A stretch of DNA of 40,880 nt from JBHELB01 sp041859045. GTDB taxonomy: Bacteria > Hydrogenedentota > Hydrogenedentia > Hydrogenedentales > SLHB01. A program made the translations under genes and the position numbers. The notes beneath the pieces were generated by a model, which was given only the letters and a program-made list of their open reading frames with translations, was not told the origin of the DNA and did no database searches. This document shows positions 32,301 through 40,816 of the stretch, piece after piece. Position 1 is the first letter of the stretch; the number at the start of each line of letters is the position of its first letter. Where the stretch lies: contig JBHELB010000018.1 in the NCBI GenBank assembly GCA_041859045.1, forward strand, positions 1-40,880, given 5' to 3'.

Positions 32301-33129
32301 GTCAATACTCGATCAAGACACGGCGCTGGGTGAGGCCACTCCTTTCCAGATGCTGCTTGGAATCATTCTTATTCTCGTGCTTTGTCTCGCCTGTTTCTTG
32401 TTGGGCGTCGTTGTTGGCCAGCGCAACGCGTCGACGGGGATTCGCGAACTTGCCGAGAACGTTGCGGGCGTGACAGAGGACAACAAGCCGCAGCCGACGT
32501 CGGAGAGTTCCGGAGCCCCGGCAAGCGAGAGCCGTCAGACTCGTCCCGCTATTTCGCAGCCCGCCGGCGGCGCAACGGCTACTCCAAAGTTTGCCGAAAA
32601 GCCCAGTGGGGCTCGTGCAACAACGCTTGTTCCGCCGACGAAGCTTGACGCCTCTGCTTCCGCGTCGTCTTCCGCCCCCTCGACGGTTCCCGCCGCACCA
32701 CTGCCTGCGCCCGCGGCGGCCCCTGCGTCCAGTACATCGCCAGCCACTCCCCCTGCGCCCGTTCGCGCCGCTGTCTCCTCGAGCGGGGAAGCGGATAGCG
32801 CTGCGGTCGCGCCGCCTGCGAAACCCGCCGCGAGCGTTGGGGCGACGCCTGACGGAGCAGGGACATCCAAACCTGCTGCTGCGACGGCTGGCAAAGGCGA
32901 TTACACGATTCAGATGGCGGCGTTGGATACTCAGAAACAGGCCGACGAATACAAGAAGCGTGTGGAGACCAATAGCGATCTTCGTGTCAACATTGTGAAA
33001 ATGGAAGACGGGAAGTTTCACGTGCTCTATGGCCGATATTCCGATTACGCGTCAGCGGTCAAGGCGCGCGACGAACTGAGAAAGCGCAAGGGATTCAGTT
33101 CTGCTTGGGTCAAGCAGCTAAAGGGATGA
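32287..33129 (+). CDS. SPOR-domain membrane protein
   Basis: A 280-residue protein anchored in the inner membrane by one helix (about 23-46), with a long Pro/Ala/Ser-rich periplasmic linker (about 60-195) and a C-terminal SPOR domain (about 203-280; GDYTIQMAALDTQKQADEYKK...KFHVLYGRYSDYASAVKARDEL). SPOR domains bind glycan strands stripped of stem peptides and bring proteins to the division septum. The architecture matches FtsN/DedD-like proteins, but the short cytoplasmic part and low-complexity linker allow no closer naming. Confidence 0.87.
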   Translation: MPKNKSILDQDTALGEATPFQMLLGIILILVLCLACFLLGVVVGQRNASTGIRELAENVAGVTEDNKPQPTSESSGAPASESRQTRPAISQPAGGATATPKFAEKPSGARATTLVPPTKLDASASASSSAPSTVPAAPLPAPAAAPASSTSPATPPAPVRAAVSSSGEADSAAVAPPAKPAASVGATPDGAGTSKPAAATAGKGDYTIQMAALDTQKQADEYKKRVETNSDLRVNIVKMEDGKFHVLYGRYSDYASAVKARDELRKRKGFSSAWVKQLKG

Positions 33130-33181
33130 GCCAGCCGTCCCACCCCCGCGCACACGCGGTGGCGAGAAAGAGGGGAATGTC

Positions 33182-34057
33182 ATGAAGGTAGCGATTGTAG
33201 GATCGGGCGCACTGGGGTCTCTGTTTTCCGCTCGGCTCGCGCGGAGCGGAGTTCAGACGACGTTAGTCTGCCGCGATGCCGAAACGGCTTCCCGTCTGAA
33301 GCAGACGGGGATCATCGTGGACGGTCCTGACGGAAGTTTTACCGCGACACCGCAGGTGGCTTCAGCGCTTCCCGCTGGACAAGACCTGGTGATTGTGCTG
33401 GTGAAGTCGTATCACCTGAAAGATGTACATATTCCCGCCGGCACCCGGACGTTGACGCTTCAGAACGGTCTTGGCAACGTCGAAACGCTGTGCTCGATGG
33501 CGGGCAGTGCGCACGTTTTAGCGGGCGCGACGCACGAAAGCGCGGTGCTCGAAGACGAAGGCCATGTGAAACATATCTGCTCCGGCCGAACGGTGTTTGG
33601 CAGTTGGACGACGTGTTCCTTCGAAGAGGCTGCGGATGTTCTGACAAAGGCCGGCTTCATGGTGGAAATTACCGAGTCTCCTGGTCAGTTGATTTGGGAA
33701 TATGCGGCGATTGCCGGAGGCGTGCATCCTCTTACTGCGTTGCTGGGCGTTCCCAATGGACGTTTGCTGGACATTCCCGAGGTGCGTCAGCTCATGCGCG
33801 ATCTCGTGGTTGAGGCCGTCAAAGTGGCTTCGACCGAAGGGTACCGCTTCGCGTACAGTCTGGTCGAGCGTGCCGAGGAATTCTGCACGGAAACGCGCGA
33901 GGTCCTCTCTCCCATGCTTCAGGACGTGAAGGCGGGCGGTTTGACGGAGATCGAAGCGTTGAGCGGCGAGATTCTGCGCCGTGCGCAATTGGCCGCGCTG
34001 CCCTGCCCGCGCACCCGCGTGATCTGGCAGTTAATGAAGGGCATCGAACGGAGGTGA
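33182..34057 (+). CDS. panE: 2-dehydropantoate 2-reductase (ketopantoate reductase)
   Basis: An NADPH-dependent cytosolic enzyme that reduces ketopantoate to pantoate on the way to coenzyme A. The protein has 291 residues. The N-terminal Rossmann domain has the nucleotide motif GSGALGSLFSARL (about 7-19), followed by LVIVLVKSYHL and the conserved LQNGLGNVE. The C-terminal helical domain carries a Lys/Asn/Ser/Glu-type active site region (SMLQDVKAGGLTEIEALSGEILRRA). Related ApbA-type reductases look alike, so the substrate is probable rather than certain. The ATG at 33182 has GAGGGG upstream. Its stop overlaps the next start (GTGA). Confidence 0.87.
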   Translation: MKVAIVGSGALGSLFSARLARSGVQTTLVCRDAETASRLKQTGIIVDGPDGSFTATPQVASALPAGQDLVIVLVKSYHLKDVHIPAGTRTLTLQNGLGNVETLCSMAGSAHVLAGATHESAVLEDEGHVKHICSGRTVFGSWTTCSFEEAADVLTKAGFMVEITESPGQLIWEYAAIAGGVHPLTALLGVPNGRLLDIPEVRQLMRDLVVEAVKVASTEGYRFAYSLVERAEEFCTETREVLSPMLQDVKAGGLTEIEALSGEILRRAQLAALPCPRTRVIWQLMKGIERR

Positions 34058-34779
34058 GCCCTCCCGTTTTTCACCCTAGCCCTAACAAGTTCACGTGGCG
34101 CGAGCGGCTTACGTTGCGCGCAGGGGCGTGGGCGATCGCTACTGGACTGCGGGTGTTATGCCGCAGCGCGCGATGGGAGTTTCGCAACCTTCCTGTTCTT
34201 GAATCCGTGGAGAAGATCCACGGCTGCGCATTGCTGGCGTTTTGGCACGAATCTCTCGGGTTGGCCGCGTGGCGCTACCGAAAATCGGGCTACCACACAT
34301 TGACCAGTTACAGTTTTGACGGCGAACTTGCGGCGCGACTGGTGTGGCACTTTGGCCTTACCGCGTTGCGCGGTTCGTCATCGCGCGGCGGCGCGCGTGC
34401 TCTCGTGCGGATGGAGCAGGCCCTGCGCGAGCGGCACACGATCGGGTTCACGCTCGATGGACCGCGCGGTCCCCGGCGCGAGGCCAAGGCAGGAGCGGCG
34501 GTGCTGTCCGCGCGAACGGGTATTCCTATTGTGCCCAATGCGTTTGCGGTCGAGCCCGCCTGGCGAATGCACTCCTGGGATCGCCTGATGCTTGCGCGGC
34601 CGATGGCGCGCGTTGTTTGTGCGTACGCCGATCCCATTCCCCCGCCGGTTAACACGTCGGCTGAAAGCATTGAAGAATGCCGCGTGGCGGTTGAAACCTC
34701 GCTTAACCGATTGCACGATGAATTAGAGCGTGAGCTTGGGCAGCCACGCTTCGGGGTGGAGTCGAGCAGCGTTTCCTGA
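34054..34779 (+). CDS. DUF374-type lysophospholipid acyltransferase-like protein
   Basis: A 241-residue protein with one hydrophobic N-terminal stretch. It resembles the DUF374 branch of the LpxL/PlsC acyltransferase superfamily: LLAFWHESLGLAAWRYRK, then SYSFDGELAARLVWHFG, a GSSSRGGARALVRM segment, the TLDGPRGPRREAKAGAAVLSARTGIPIVP core and a WDRLMLARPMARV end. Such proteins probably acylate a lipid or lipid-A-like precursor at the inner membrane. The start is a GTG overlapping the panE stop by four bases, which means coupled translation. Confidence 0.83.
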   Translation: MSPPVFHPSPNKFTWRERLTLRAGAWAIATGLRVLCRSARWEFRNLPVLESVEKIHGCALLAFWHESLGLAAWRYRKSGYHTLTSYSFDGELAARLVWHFGLTALRGSSSRGGARALVRMEQALRERHTIGFTLDGPRGPRREAKAGAAVLSARTGIPIVPNAFAVEPAWRMHSWDRLMLARPMARVVCAYADPIPPPVNTSAESIEECRVAVETSLNRLHDELERELGQPRFGVESSSVS

Positions 34780-34909
34780 AGGGCTCTCGACATCCGCGGA
34801 ACGGGAACCCGTAGCGTCCCAAGAGGTATTATTTCCCGGGGCGACTGGACTTATCCCGCCGGTTTTGGTAATACCTTGCCAGCCTCTGGCGGCTGAAAGA
34901 AGGTTCTTT

Positions 34910-35422
34910 GTGGCATTAACGCTTTCCATCCTTGGCTGGTCCTTTTTCGGCTTGGCGATTGTGGCCGGGCTCCTGTTGGATCTTGTCGGACTTTTCGGGA
35001 ATTGGATTATTTTGGCCGCTGCGGCGTTGGCGTGGGTGGCCACCGGCTTCACCCATTTCAATGGATGGACGATGGCCATTCTCGTGGCGCTGGCAGTTGC
35101 GGGCGAGGTGTTGGAAACGTTGGCGGCTGGCTACGGCGCGGCGAAATACGGGGGCGGCAAGGGAGCTATCGTCGCGGCGTTGATCGGCTGCCTCGTGGGC
35201 GCCTTAGTCGGAACGCCATTATTCCCAATTATCGGAACGTTGATCGGCGCCTGTGCGGGGGCTTTTCTGTTCGCCGCTGCGTATGAGTACCTTGCGTTGC
35301 AGAAGCGCCCCGACGAGGCGCTTCGCACAGGATTCGGCGCAGCACTCGGAAAAGTGCTCGGGCTGTTTGCCAAGTTGCTGTGTGGGTTCATGATGTTGTT
35401 GGCCATGGCCCTAACCTTTTAG
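34910..35422 (+). CDS. DUF456 membrane protein
   Basis: A small integral membrane protein of 170 residues with about four to five hydrophobic helices and glycine-rich GALVGTPLFPIIGTLIGACAGAF repeats, as in the DUF456 family. Its function is unknown. I chose the GTG at 34910 because AGAAGG lies 6 nt before it and the protein then begins with a hydrophobic helix; extending to 34730 would add 60 hydrophilic residues and overlap the previous gene by 50 bases. It closes the recA-led gene series. Confidence 0.8.
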   Translation: MALTLSILGWSFFGLAIVAGLLLDLVGLFGNWIILAAAALAWVATGFTHFNGWTMAILVALAVAGEVLETLAAGYGAAKYGGGKGAIVAALIGCLVGALVGTPLFPIIGTLIGACAGAFLFAAAYEYLALQKRPDEALRTGFGAALGKVLGLFAKLLCGFMMLLAMALTF

Positions 35423-35474
35423 TCCATCGCAAGTTTCCTTGCGTAATAAATGACGGTCAGATGGAAGGATAGTG

Positions 35475-38400
35475 ATGAACGACGTGCGCGTATCCAGTTC
35501 GCTCAACGGCGCTTGGTCGCTGGTGCTCGATCCCGAGGACATTGGCAAGCAGAAGCGCTGGTTCATGCCGAAAGCCCAAGGACTCCCCGCAAGCATCGAG
35601 GTGCAGGTGCCGAGCGTGTGGGACCGTTGGGTGCCCGATTACGATGGCGTCGGCTGGTATTTCAGGGAGTTTGACTACGAGTCGGCCTGGCACGGCAAGC
35701 GCGTATTCGTCGAGTTCGAGGCGGCGGATTACGTCGCCGAGGTCTGGGTGAACGGCGGGCAGGTAGGCGAGCACGAAGGCGGTTACACGCCGTTCGCGTT
35801 TGAGATCACCGAGGACTTGAAGGAAGGCACGAACTTTATTGCTGTCCGAATCATCGATCCTCATGGTGAACAAGGCTTCCAGAAATACGGTTACCGAGAG
35901 TTTCCCTCCGCCAAAGAAACGGGTTACTGGACCTTCGGCGGTATTTGGGGCGCGGTGACGATTTGCGCCAAGAACCCGAGCCATATCACGGATGTCTTTG
36001 TGCAACCGGACATTCGGCGCAAACGCATCGCGGTGGAGGTCGCGTCCACCGGCGGGCAGGAAGTGCGCCTGACGGTCGAGGGAACGCCCTACGGCGCGAC
36101 AGGTCCCGTGGGGGCGTTGCGCGTCGAGATGGAGGAGTTCGAACTCTGGTCCCCCTCCTCCCCCACGCTCTACACCCTGCGCTGCGAACTCATCGAGAGC
36201 GGCGAAGTCGTGGACGTGACCACCGTTCGCTTCGGCATGCGCGAATTCACGATCAAGGAAAACCGTTTCTACCTCAATAATCACCCGATTCTGCTCAAAG
36301 GCGTGCTGCATCAGCCCGACTATGCGCGCACCTTGGTCGCACCAGAATCACCTGAGCTGGCACGCCGGGAACTGGAACTGGCCAAAGCCGCGGGATTCAA
36401 TCTGATTCGTTTGCACATCAAGACCGCACCGAAGATTACCGTCGAATTGTGCGACGAGATTGGCTTGCTTGTTTACGCGGAGCCGCCGATTGGCTGGATA
36501 AAGAAATCGGAGTACATGCAGGAACGTTGCGAGCGCGAGGTGCGCGAGTTGATTCTGCGCGATCGCAACAATCCGTCAGTCGTCATATGGGGTATGCTCA
36601 ATGAAACGGGCAACGCCAAGTACGTGACCCATGGCGGCGCGCAGGATATCAAGGATGGACTCTGCAAACTGGCTCGCTCACTTGATCCCAGCCGTGTGAT
36701 CATCGACGATTCTGGCGGTGTGAATGCTACGCGCGAGGTGGCGCGGTTCATGCGTCCATATCATGACGAACTTGAGCCGTATGATGATCTTCACATTTAC
36801 CAGCGCGCGCCGGTGGACCGCGATATTGAAGGTTACTTTCGGCATAGCGGCGATCCAGAAGGGTTGGTGTTCCTTTCCGAATTCGGGTTCGGCGGCATGG
36901 AAGATTTGCCAGACGTTATCGCGCAGTATGGCGAGGATGCCGAGGGGCTGAAGGACGCCAAGTTCCTGCAACATATGCTTGAAGCGGCGCGCCAGGGATA
37001 TGCCGAGCGCGAGTTGGATCGCATCTTTGGCGACTTCTCAAAGTTCACTGCGGCCGCGCGCGAACTACAGTGCGACGCGGCGCGCTATCAAGTGGACGCA
37101 ATCCGCGCCAATGTGAAATACGCCGGTTACTGCTATACGCAACTTTGCGATGCGGGACATGAGTTCTGCGCGGGCGTACTGGATCGTTGGCGACGTGCAA
37201 AGCCGGTGTTCGAGACCCTGAAGCACGTCCAAAAATCGCTGCGTCCGCTCATTCATGCCGCGCGATACAATCTCGTGCCGCGCGAAGAAATCGACGTGAA
37301 GGTGATGCTCGCGAACGACGATCGTCTCGAGGCGATGGTCGATGTCTCGCTTCAGGTCGTTGGTCCAACAAACCAAGTCTTGTGGAAAAAGAAGCGCTCG
37401 ATGAAGTTGCCACGCCACGGCAAGGAACTGTGGACCGGTACCATTTCCGCTTCAGGTTCGCCGGGAACCCACAAATTTGTTGTGCGCATTTCTCAAGCGA
37501 ATAAAATCATCGCGGAGAACTCAGCGGATTTCTATGTATTCGAGGCCGCAGCGCCGTGCGATGTGCCCGTGCACGTTATAGACCCGCTCGACGAGTGGAA
37601 GCCGCGGTGCCTGCCCTTAGTGCGCGAGGGCGACTGGAAGGCGCCGGTGTTTATCGTGCCGCCGCTGGCCAACACGATTCGCGCCTACCCCGATCGCGAG
37701 TTGGCGCAGGTGATGAGCGCGGTACGCGGCGGCGCGGTGGCTATTTTCTTCGCGCCTCCAGAGGATTGGAACGATTTCGCCGATCGCATTGACGCCGATC
37801 TTTGTGCGACCGCGAAAGATGCGGCGGGCAGTTTCCTTGGCATGTATCACTATGTGAAACTGCATCCCGTGTTTGAGGGGCTGCCATCGCGGGGCCTGAT
37901 GCGCCAGCAATACCGTGCGGTGATCGCGCCGAAGACATTTATCGAGACCTCGGACGAAGACATCTGCGGCACGTTCGACACGGGCCCCATTGCGGCCGGG
38001 CACTACATGATGGGCGAAACGAAGTGGTGGGGCAGCGATATACTCGTGCGCCGTTACGGAAGCGGCCGAATCGTGCTCACCCATATGCGCATCCTTGAAA
38101 ATCTTGGCGAGGATCCCGTCGCCAATCGGCTCTTCGTGAACATGCTGCGTCACTTCTCCCGCTGGGCCGTTCCGTCTGAAGAGATCTCACCAGTGCAGCA
38201 GGCCGCGGAGGATTGGTTGCGGCGCGAACGCGTGGAAAACACACGCATGTGGTTGACTCTGGGGTTGTTCCCGAACTGGGGCAAGAAGGGACACGACGCG
38301 GCGTACCCACCGGAGAGCAAGATCGAACCCGGCGCGGTGTATCCCGGGTGGTACAAGCCAATTACTTGGCGACGTTGGCATTCCCGCGCGAAGGACGACC

Positions 38401-38750
38401 ATCTGGTGGATTTGCAGTGGGCCTTCTCCCCCGTCTATCAGTACTACCCGCGTTTCGACTGGGGCACGGGCTACGCCTATGCGGAGTTCACGACGGATCA
38501 GCGTCAGGATGCAACGATGACGCTTGGCCTTCAGGACTATTGCAAGGTATGGTTTAACGGGCGTCTCGTGCATGAGAGCCGGACGCACATTCCACACACC
38601 GAACTGGAGCATTACTCGGTGCCCGTGTTTATCAAGCAGGGCAAGAACACGGTGCTCGTCAAGATCAGCAAGATCCCTGGGGAGATACGCTTCAAACTCG
38701 CGTTCGAATCGAACGGAAAGACTCCGCTGTCGCTGAAGTGGTGGAAATAG
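35475..38750 (+). CDS. Large GH2-like glycoside hydrolase with extra C-terminal domains
   Basis: A 1091-residue protein without signal peptide. The N-terminal jelly-roll sugar-binding domain (about 1-170; GVGWYFREFDYESAWHGKRV), an Ig-like domain and a TIM barrel (about 265-590) are those of GH2 beta-galactosidases and beta-glucuronidases. The acid/base is Glu377 in WGMLNETG and the nucleophile Glu469 in FLSEFGFGG. Beyond the barrel are an Ig-like stretch, a Rossmann-like domain resembling a ThuA or glutamine-amidotransferase fold (about 710-890), and a last jelly-roll (about 920-1090, with KVWFNGRLVHESRTHIP). The ATG at 35475 follows GGAAGGA by 5 nt; a GTG at 35472 is possible. The substrate is unknown; lack of a leader suggests it acts on imported glycosides. 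Confidence 0.85.
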   Translation: MNDVRVSSSLNGAWSLVLDPEDIGKQKRWFMPKAQGLPASIEVQVPSVWDRWVPDYDGVGWYFREFDYESAWHGKRVFVEFEAADYVAEVWVNGGQVGEHEGGYTPFAFEITEDLKEGTNFIAVRIIDPHGEQGFQKYGYREFPSAKETGYWTFGGIWGAVTICAKNPSHITDVFVQPDIRRKRIAVEVASTGGQEVRLTVEGTPYGATGPVGALRVEMEEFELWSPSSPTLYTLRCELIESGEVVDVTTVRFGMREFTIKENRFYLNNHPILLKGVLHQPDYARTLVAPESPELARRELELAKAAGFNLIRLHIKTAPKITVELCDEIGLLVYAEPPIGWIKKSEYMQERCEREVRELILRDRNNPSVVIWGMLNETGNAKYVTHGGAQDIKDGLCKLARSLDPSRVIIDDSGGVNATREVARFMRPYHDELEPYDDLHIYQRAPVDRDIEGYFRHSGDPEGLVFLSEFGFGGMEDLPDVIAQYGEDAEGLKDAKFLQHMLEAARQGYAERELDRIFGDFSKFTAAARELQCDAARYQVDAIRANVKYAGYCYTQLCDAGHEFCAGVLDRWRRAKPVFETLKHVQKSLRPLIHAARYNLVPREEIDVKVMLANDDRLEAMVDVSLQVVGPTNQVLWKKKRSMKLPRHGKELWTGTISASGSPGTHKFVVRISQANKIIAENSADFYVFEAAAPCDVPVHVIDPLDEWKPRCLPLVREGDWKAPVFIVPPLANTIRAYPDRELAQVMSAVRGGAVAIFFAPPEDWNDFADRIDADLCATAKDAAGSFLGMYHYVKLHPVFEGLPSRGLMRQQYRAVIAPKTFIETSDEDICGTFDTGPIAAGHYMMGETKWWGSDILVRRYGSGRIVLTHMRILENLGEDPVANRLFVNMLRHFSRWAVPSEEISPVQQAAEDWLRRERVENTRMWLTLGLFPNWGKKGHDAAYPPESKIEPGAVYPGWYKPITWRRWHSRAKDDHLVDLQWAFSPVYQYYPRFDWGTGYAYAEFTTDQRQDATMTLGLQDYCKVWFNGRLVHESRTHIPHTELEHYSVPVFIKQGKNTVLVKISKIPGEIRFKLAFESNGKTPLSLKWWK

Positions 38751-38848
38751 ACCAAATCGCCGTGTAACTTTTCAGAAGAGCCGGAAGGGATTTCGGTTTT
38801 TGGCGATTTGCTGCGCAGCGATAGCTGGGCCGAGAAATGGGAGGAGCA

Positions 38849-39184
38849 ATGAAGATTTTGGGCTTGAAAGAAGAGGGGAAATGCCAAATCTTTAACTTAA
38901 TTATAGTTGCGACTCCGTCTGAGCTTGACGATTTGCATGCGCATCTTCTTGGTCTAAAGGACCATCATCAGTCTTTCTTAGAAAACAAAGATGCGACCAA
39001 CCCTTCTCGTCTCCTCCCACCTAATATTTTTCCACATATCCATTATTGGGATGGCACTGACAATAGAATGGAAATCTGCCGCAGGCTGAAAGGCTTTCGC
39101 TGTGACGTGAGTGAATCACATAAAGAGGAAGAAGATCTCGCTTTTCTCACTATATATTGTCTTAACGATAGCGACATTTTGTGA
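38849..39184 (+). CDS. Small hypothetical protein, low-GC gene
   Basis: A 111-residue protein, slightly acidic, alpha/beta in character, with four Cys (CQIF, ICRR, FRCDV, IYCLN) and no membrane segment. GGGAGGAG lies just upstream of the ATG. The DNA has about 40% G+C in three 60-base rows counted by hand (24, 27 and 20 of 60), against about 58% in a row of the adjoining GH2 gene. The stop overlaps the next start by four bases (GTGA). I do not recognise the family. Confidence 0.65.
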   Translation: MKILGLKEEGKCQIFNLIIVATPSELDDLHAHLLGLKDHHQSFLENKDATNPSRLLPPNIFPHIHYWDGTDNRMEICRRLKGFRCDVSESHKEEEDLAFLTIYCLNDSDIL

Positions 39185-39516
39185 TTGGAAATGGCTCCTC
39201 ATTGGGCCAATGGGTCGGGAGGCGTTTCCAGGATCCTACGCGCGCGGTTATTGGAGAGGAGGGGGCTGTGATATTTATTGATGCCGATACGGGGGAAGAA
39301 TATCGCGATGTGGACGTTGACTTAAGCGTTGAAGAACTTGATGCAATCCTGAGCATCTATCGTGACAACGAAAGTAAGGCGGAGACTGCTCGTGACAAGA
39401 GGCACGTGTTTTGTACGGGGGACGGAGTCAGGAAAAAGCAAAGCCGTGTCATCGTAGTCGAGGACCGAGGGGAAAGCGTAATTGATCTATCGGATTTGAA
39501 CCCTCGCATCCCCTAA
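39181..39516 (+). CDS. Small hypothetical protein, coupled to the preceding gene
   Basis: A 111-residue acidic soluble protein. The middle has AVIFIDADTGEEYRDVDVDLSVEELDAILSIY, the end is beta-like (QSRVIVVEDRGESVIDLSDL). It starts at a GTG overlapping the stop of the previous gene, so the two are made together and probably act together. No toxin, antitoxin or immunity motif is visible, and I do not recognise the family. Confidence 0.6.
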   Translation: MIGNGSSLGQWVGRRFQDPTRAVIGEEGAVIFIDADTGEEYRDVDVDLSVEELDAILSIYRDNESKAETARDKRHVFCTGDGVRKKQSRVIVVEDRGESVIDLSDLNPRIP

Positions 39517-39550
39517 CTTTAGGTGTGACCGCGCTGGGACACAAGAGCAA

Positions 39551-39581
39551 CGGCGGCCTTCGCTTCGTGCAAAGGCCGCCG
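39551..39581. terminator. Bidirectional hairpin between the small-gene pair and asd
   Basis: CGGCGGCCTT (39551-39560) and AAGGCCGCCG (39572-39581) are exact reverse complements around 11 bases. The hairpin sits between two converging genes, 16 bases past the asd stop and 35 past the other. T-rich bases follow on the minus strand (TTGCTCTTG) and TAGTCTTTC on the plus strand. Confidence 0.75.
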
Positions 39582-39596
39582 ATAGTCTTTCAAAAA

Positions 39597-40601
39597 CTAC
39601 AGCAGTTCGGCAATCTGGACGGCGTTGTATGCGGCGCCCTTGAGCAGATTGTCCGAGACTACCCACATCGTCAAGCCGCGCGGGTGCGACAGGTCTTCGC
39701 GGATGCGGCCGACGAACGTGTCGCCAAGGCCCGCGCATTTGCTCGCCAGCGGATAGATCTGTTTGGCGGGGTCGTCCTGCACGATCACGCCGGGCGCTTT
39801 CGACAGCAGTTCGCGCGCCTGCGCGGCGGTCAGCTTCTGCGCGGTCTCGACGGTGACCGACTCGCTGTGGCCGGTATGCACGGGCACACGCACCGTGGTC
39901 GCCGTCACGCGGATATTCGGATCGCCCATGATCTTCTTGGTCTCGTTGACCATCTTCATTTCTTCGGACGTATACCCGTTGTCCGTGAAGGCGTCGCTCT
40001 GCGGAATCTGGGGGATGCAGTTAAACGCGATCTGGTACGGGAACACGGTCGGGACCACTTCGCGGCCCTCGATCACGGCCTTGATCTGGTTGTACATGTC
40101 CTCAAGCGCCTTGATGCCCGCGCCGGAAACCGCCTGGTAGGTATCCACGATCACACGCTCGATCTTCGCGGCGTCGTGCAGCGGCTTGAGCACCACCACC
40201 ATCTGGATGGTCGAGCAGTTCGGGTTCGCGATGATACCCTTGTGATTCTTGATCTCGTGCGCGTTTACCTCGGGCACCACCAGCGGCACCTCCGGGTCCA
40301 TACGCCACGCGCTCGAGTTGTCCACCACCACGCAGCCATCCTTCGCGGCGCATGGCGCGAACTTCTTGCTCGTCGAGCCGCCCGCGCTGAACAGCGCGAC
40401 ATCGACGCCCTTGAACGAGTTTTCGCTCAGGACCTCTACGGGAATCGTCTCGCCTTTGAACGTGAGCGTTTTTCCCTTCGAGCGTTCCGAGGCCAAGAGT
40501 TTGAGCTGTTTCACGGGGAAATTGCGCTGTTCAAGGGTCTCGAGCATCTTGGTGCCGACGAGACCGGTGGCTCCTGCCACGGCGACGACTTTCGGTGTCA
40601 T
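39597..40601 (-). CDS. asd: Aspartate-semialdehyde dehydrogenase
   Basis: The NADPH enzyme that makes aspartate semialdehyde for lysine, diaminopimelate, threonine and methionine synthesis. The protein has 334 residues. The nucleotide-binding loop is GATGLVG (10-16), the catalytic Cys is residue 129 in ANPNCST, and the base is the His in VPVHTGHSES near 237. QAVSGAGIKALEDM and RGLTMWVVSDNLLKGAAYNAVQIAE are also family landmarks. The ATG at 40601 follows AAAGGAAAGG. It stands alone; no dapA or lysC neighbour is seen. Confidence 0.96.
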   Translation of the reverse strand: MTPKVVAVAGATGLVGTKMLETLEQRNFPVKQLKLLASERSKGKTLTFKGETIPVEVLSENSFKGVDVALFSAGGSTSKKFAPCAAKDGCVVVDNSSAWRMDPEVPLVVPEVNAHEIKNHKGIIANPNCSTIQMVVVLKPLHDAAKIERVIVDTYQAVSGAGIKALEDMYNQIKAVIEGREVVPTVFPYQIAFNCIPQIPQSDAFTDNGYTSEEMKMVNETKKIMGDPNIRVTATTVRVPVHTGHSESVTVETAQKLTAAQARELLSKAPGVIVQDDPAKQIYPLASKCAGLGDTFVGRIREDLSHPRGLTMWVVSDNLLKGAAYNAVQIAELL

Positions 40602-40704
40602 GACGAACCTTTCCTTTCCTGGTCTACACTACGCGGACTGCCGTAAACGCCCGCGAGGCCGGCAGCCCCATTTGCCCGGAGACCGCCCCGCGATTAAGTC
40701 ATGG

Positions 40705-40710
40705 AGTATA
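40705..40710 (-). promoter_or_regulatory. Candidate -10 box of the asd promoter
   Basis: TATACT on the minus strand, about 104 nt upstream of the asd start; the -35 region is poor (CGATTT at 17 bp). The leader (40602-40697) contains a six-base CTGCCG/CGGCAG pair near 40638-40664, too little to call a lysine riboswitch. Confidence 0.35.
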
Positions 40711-40747
40711 CTGCAAATCGACTCCAGAAATCGAACCGACGAATCGC

Positions 40748-40807
40748 GCCGTTTAAAATCTTACCGGGGGAGAAGTTGTCGCGCCATTTGCGATCTTACC
40801 GGGGGAG
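40748..40807 (+). repeat. Insertion-sequence end: two 25-bp repeats
   Basis: Copies at 40748-40772 and 40783-40807 share GCC, a variable short stretch and ATCTTACCGGGGGAG, with a 35-bp period. They are the reverse complement of the repeats at 125-149 and 161-185. The second copy runs into the ribosome site of the transposase-like gene at 40817, so transposase binding here could also repress that gene. Confidence 0.75.
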
Positions 40808-40816
40808 GGCCGCAAC

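Noticed and set aside
40602..40697. Lysine riboswitch in the asd leader
   Set aside because: The leader is too short and has only one weak stem; the conserved lysine aptamer elements were not seen.
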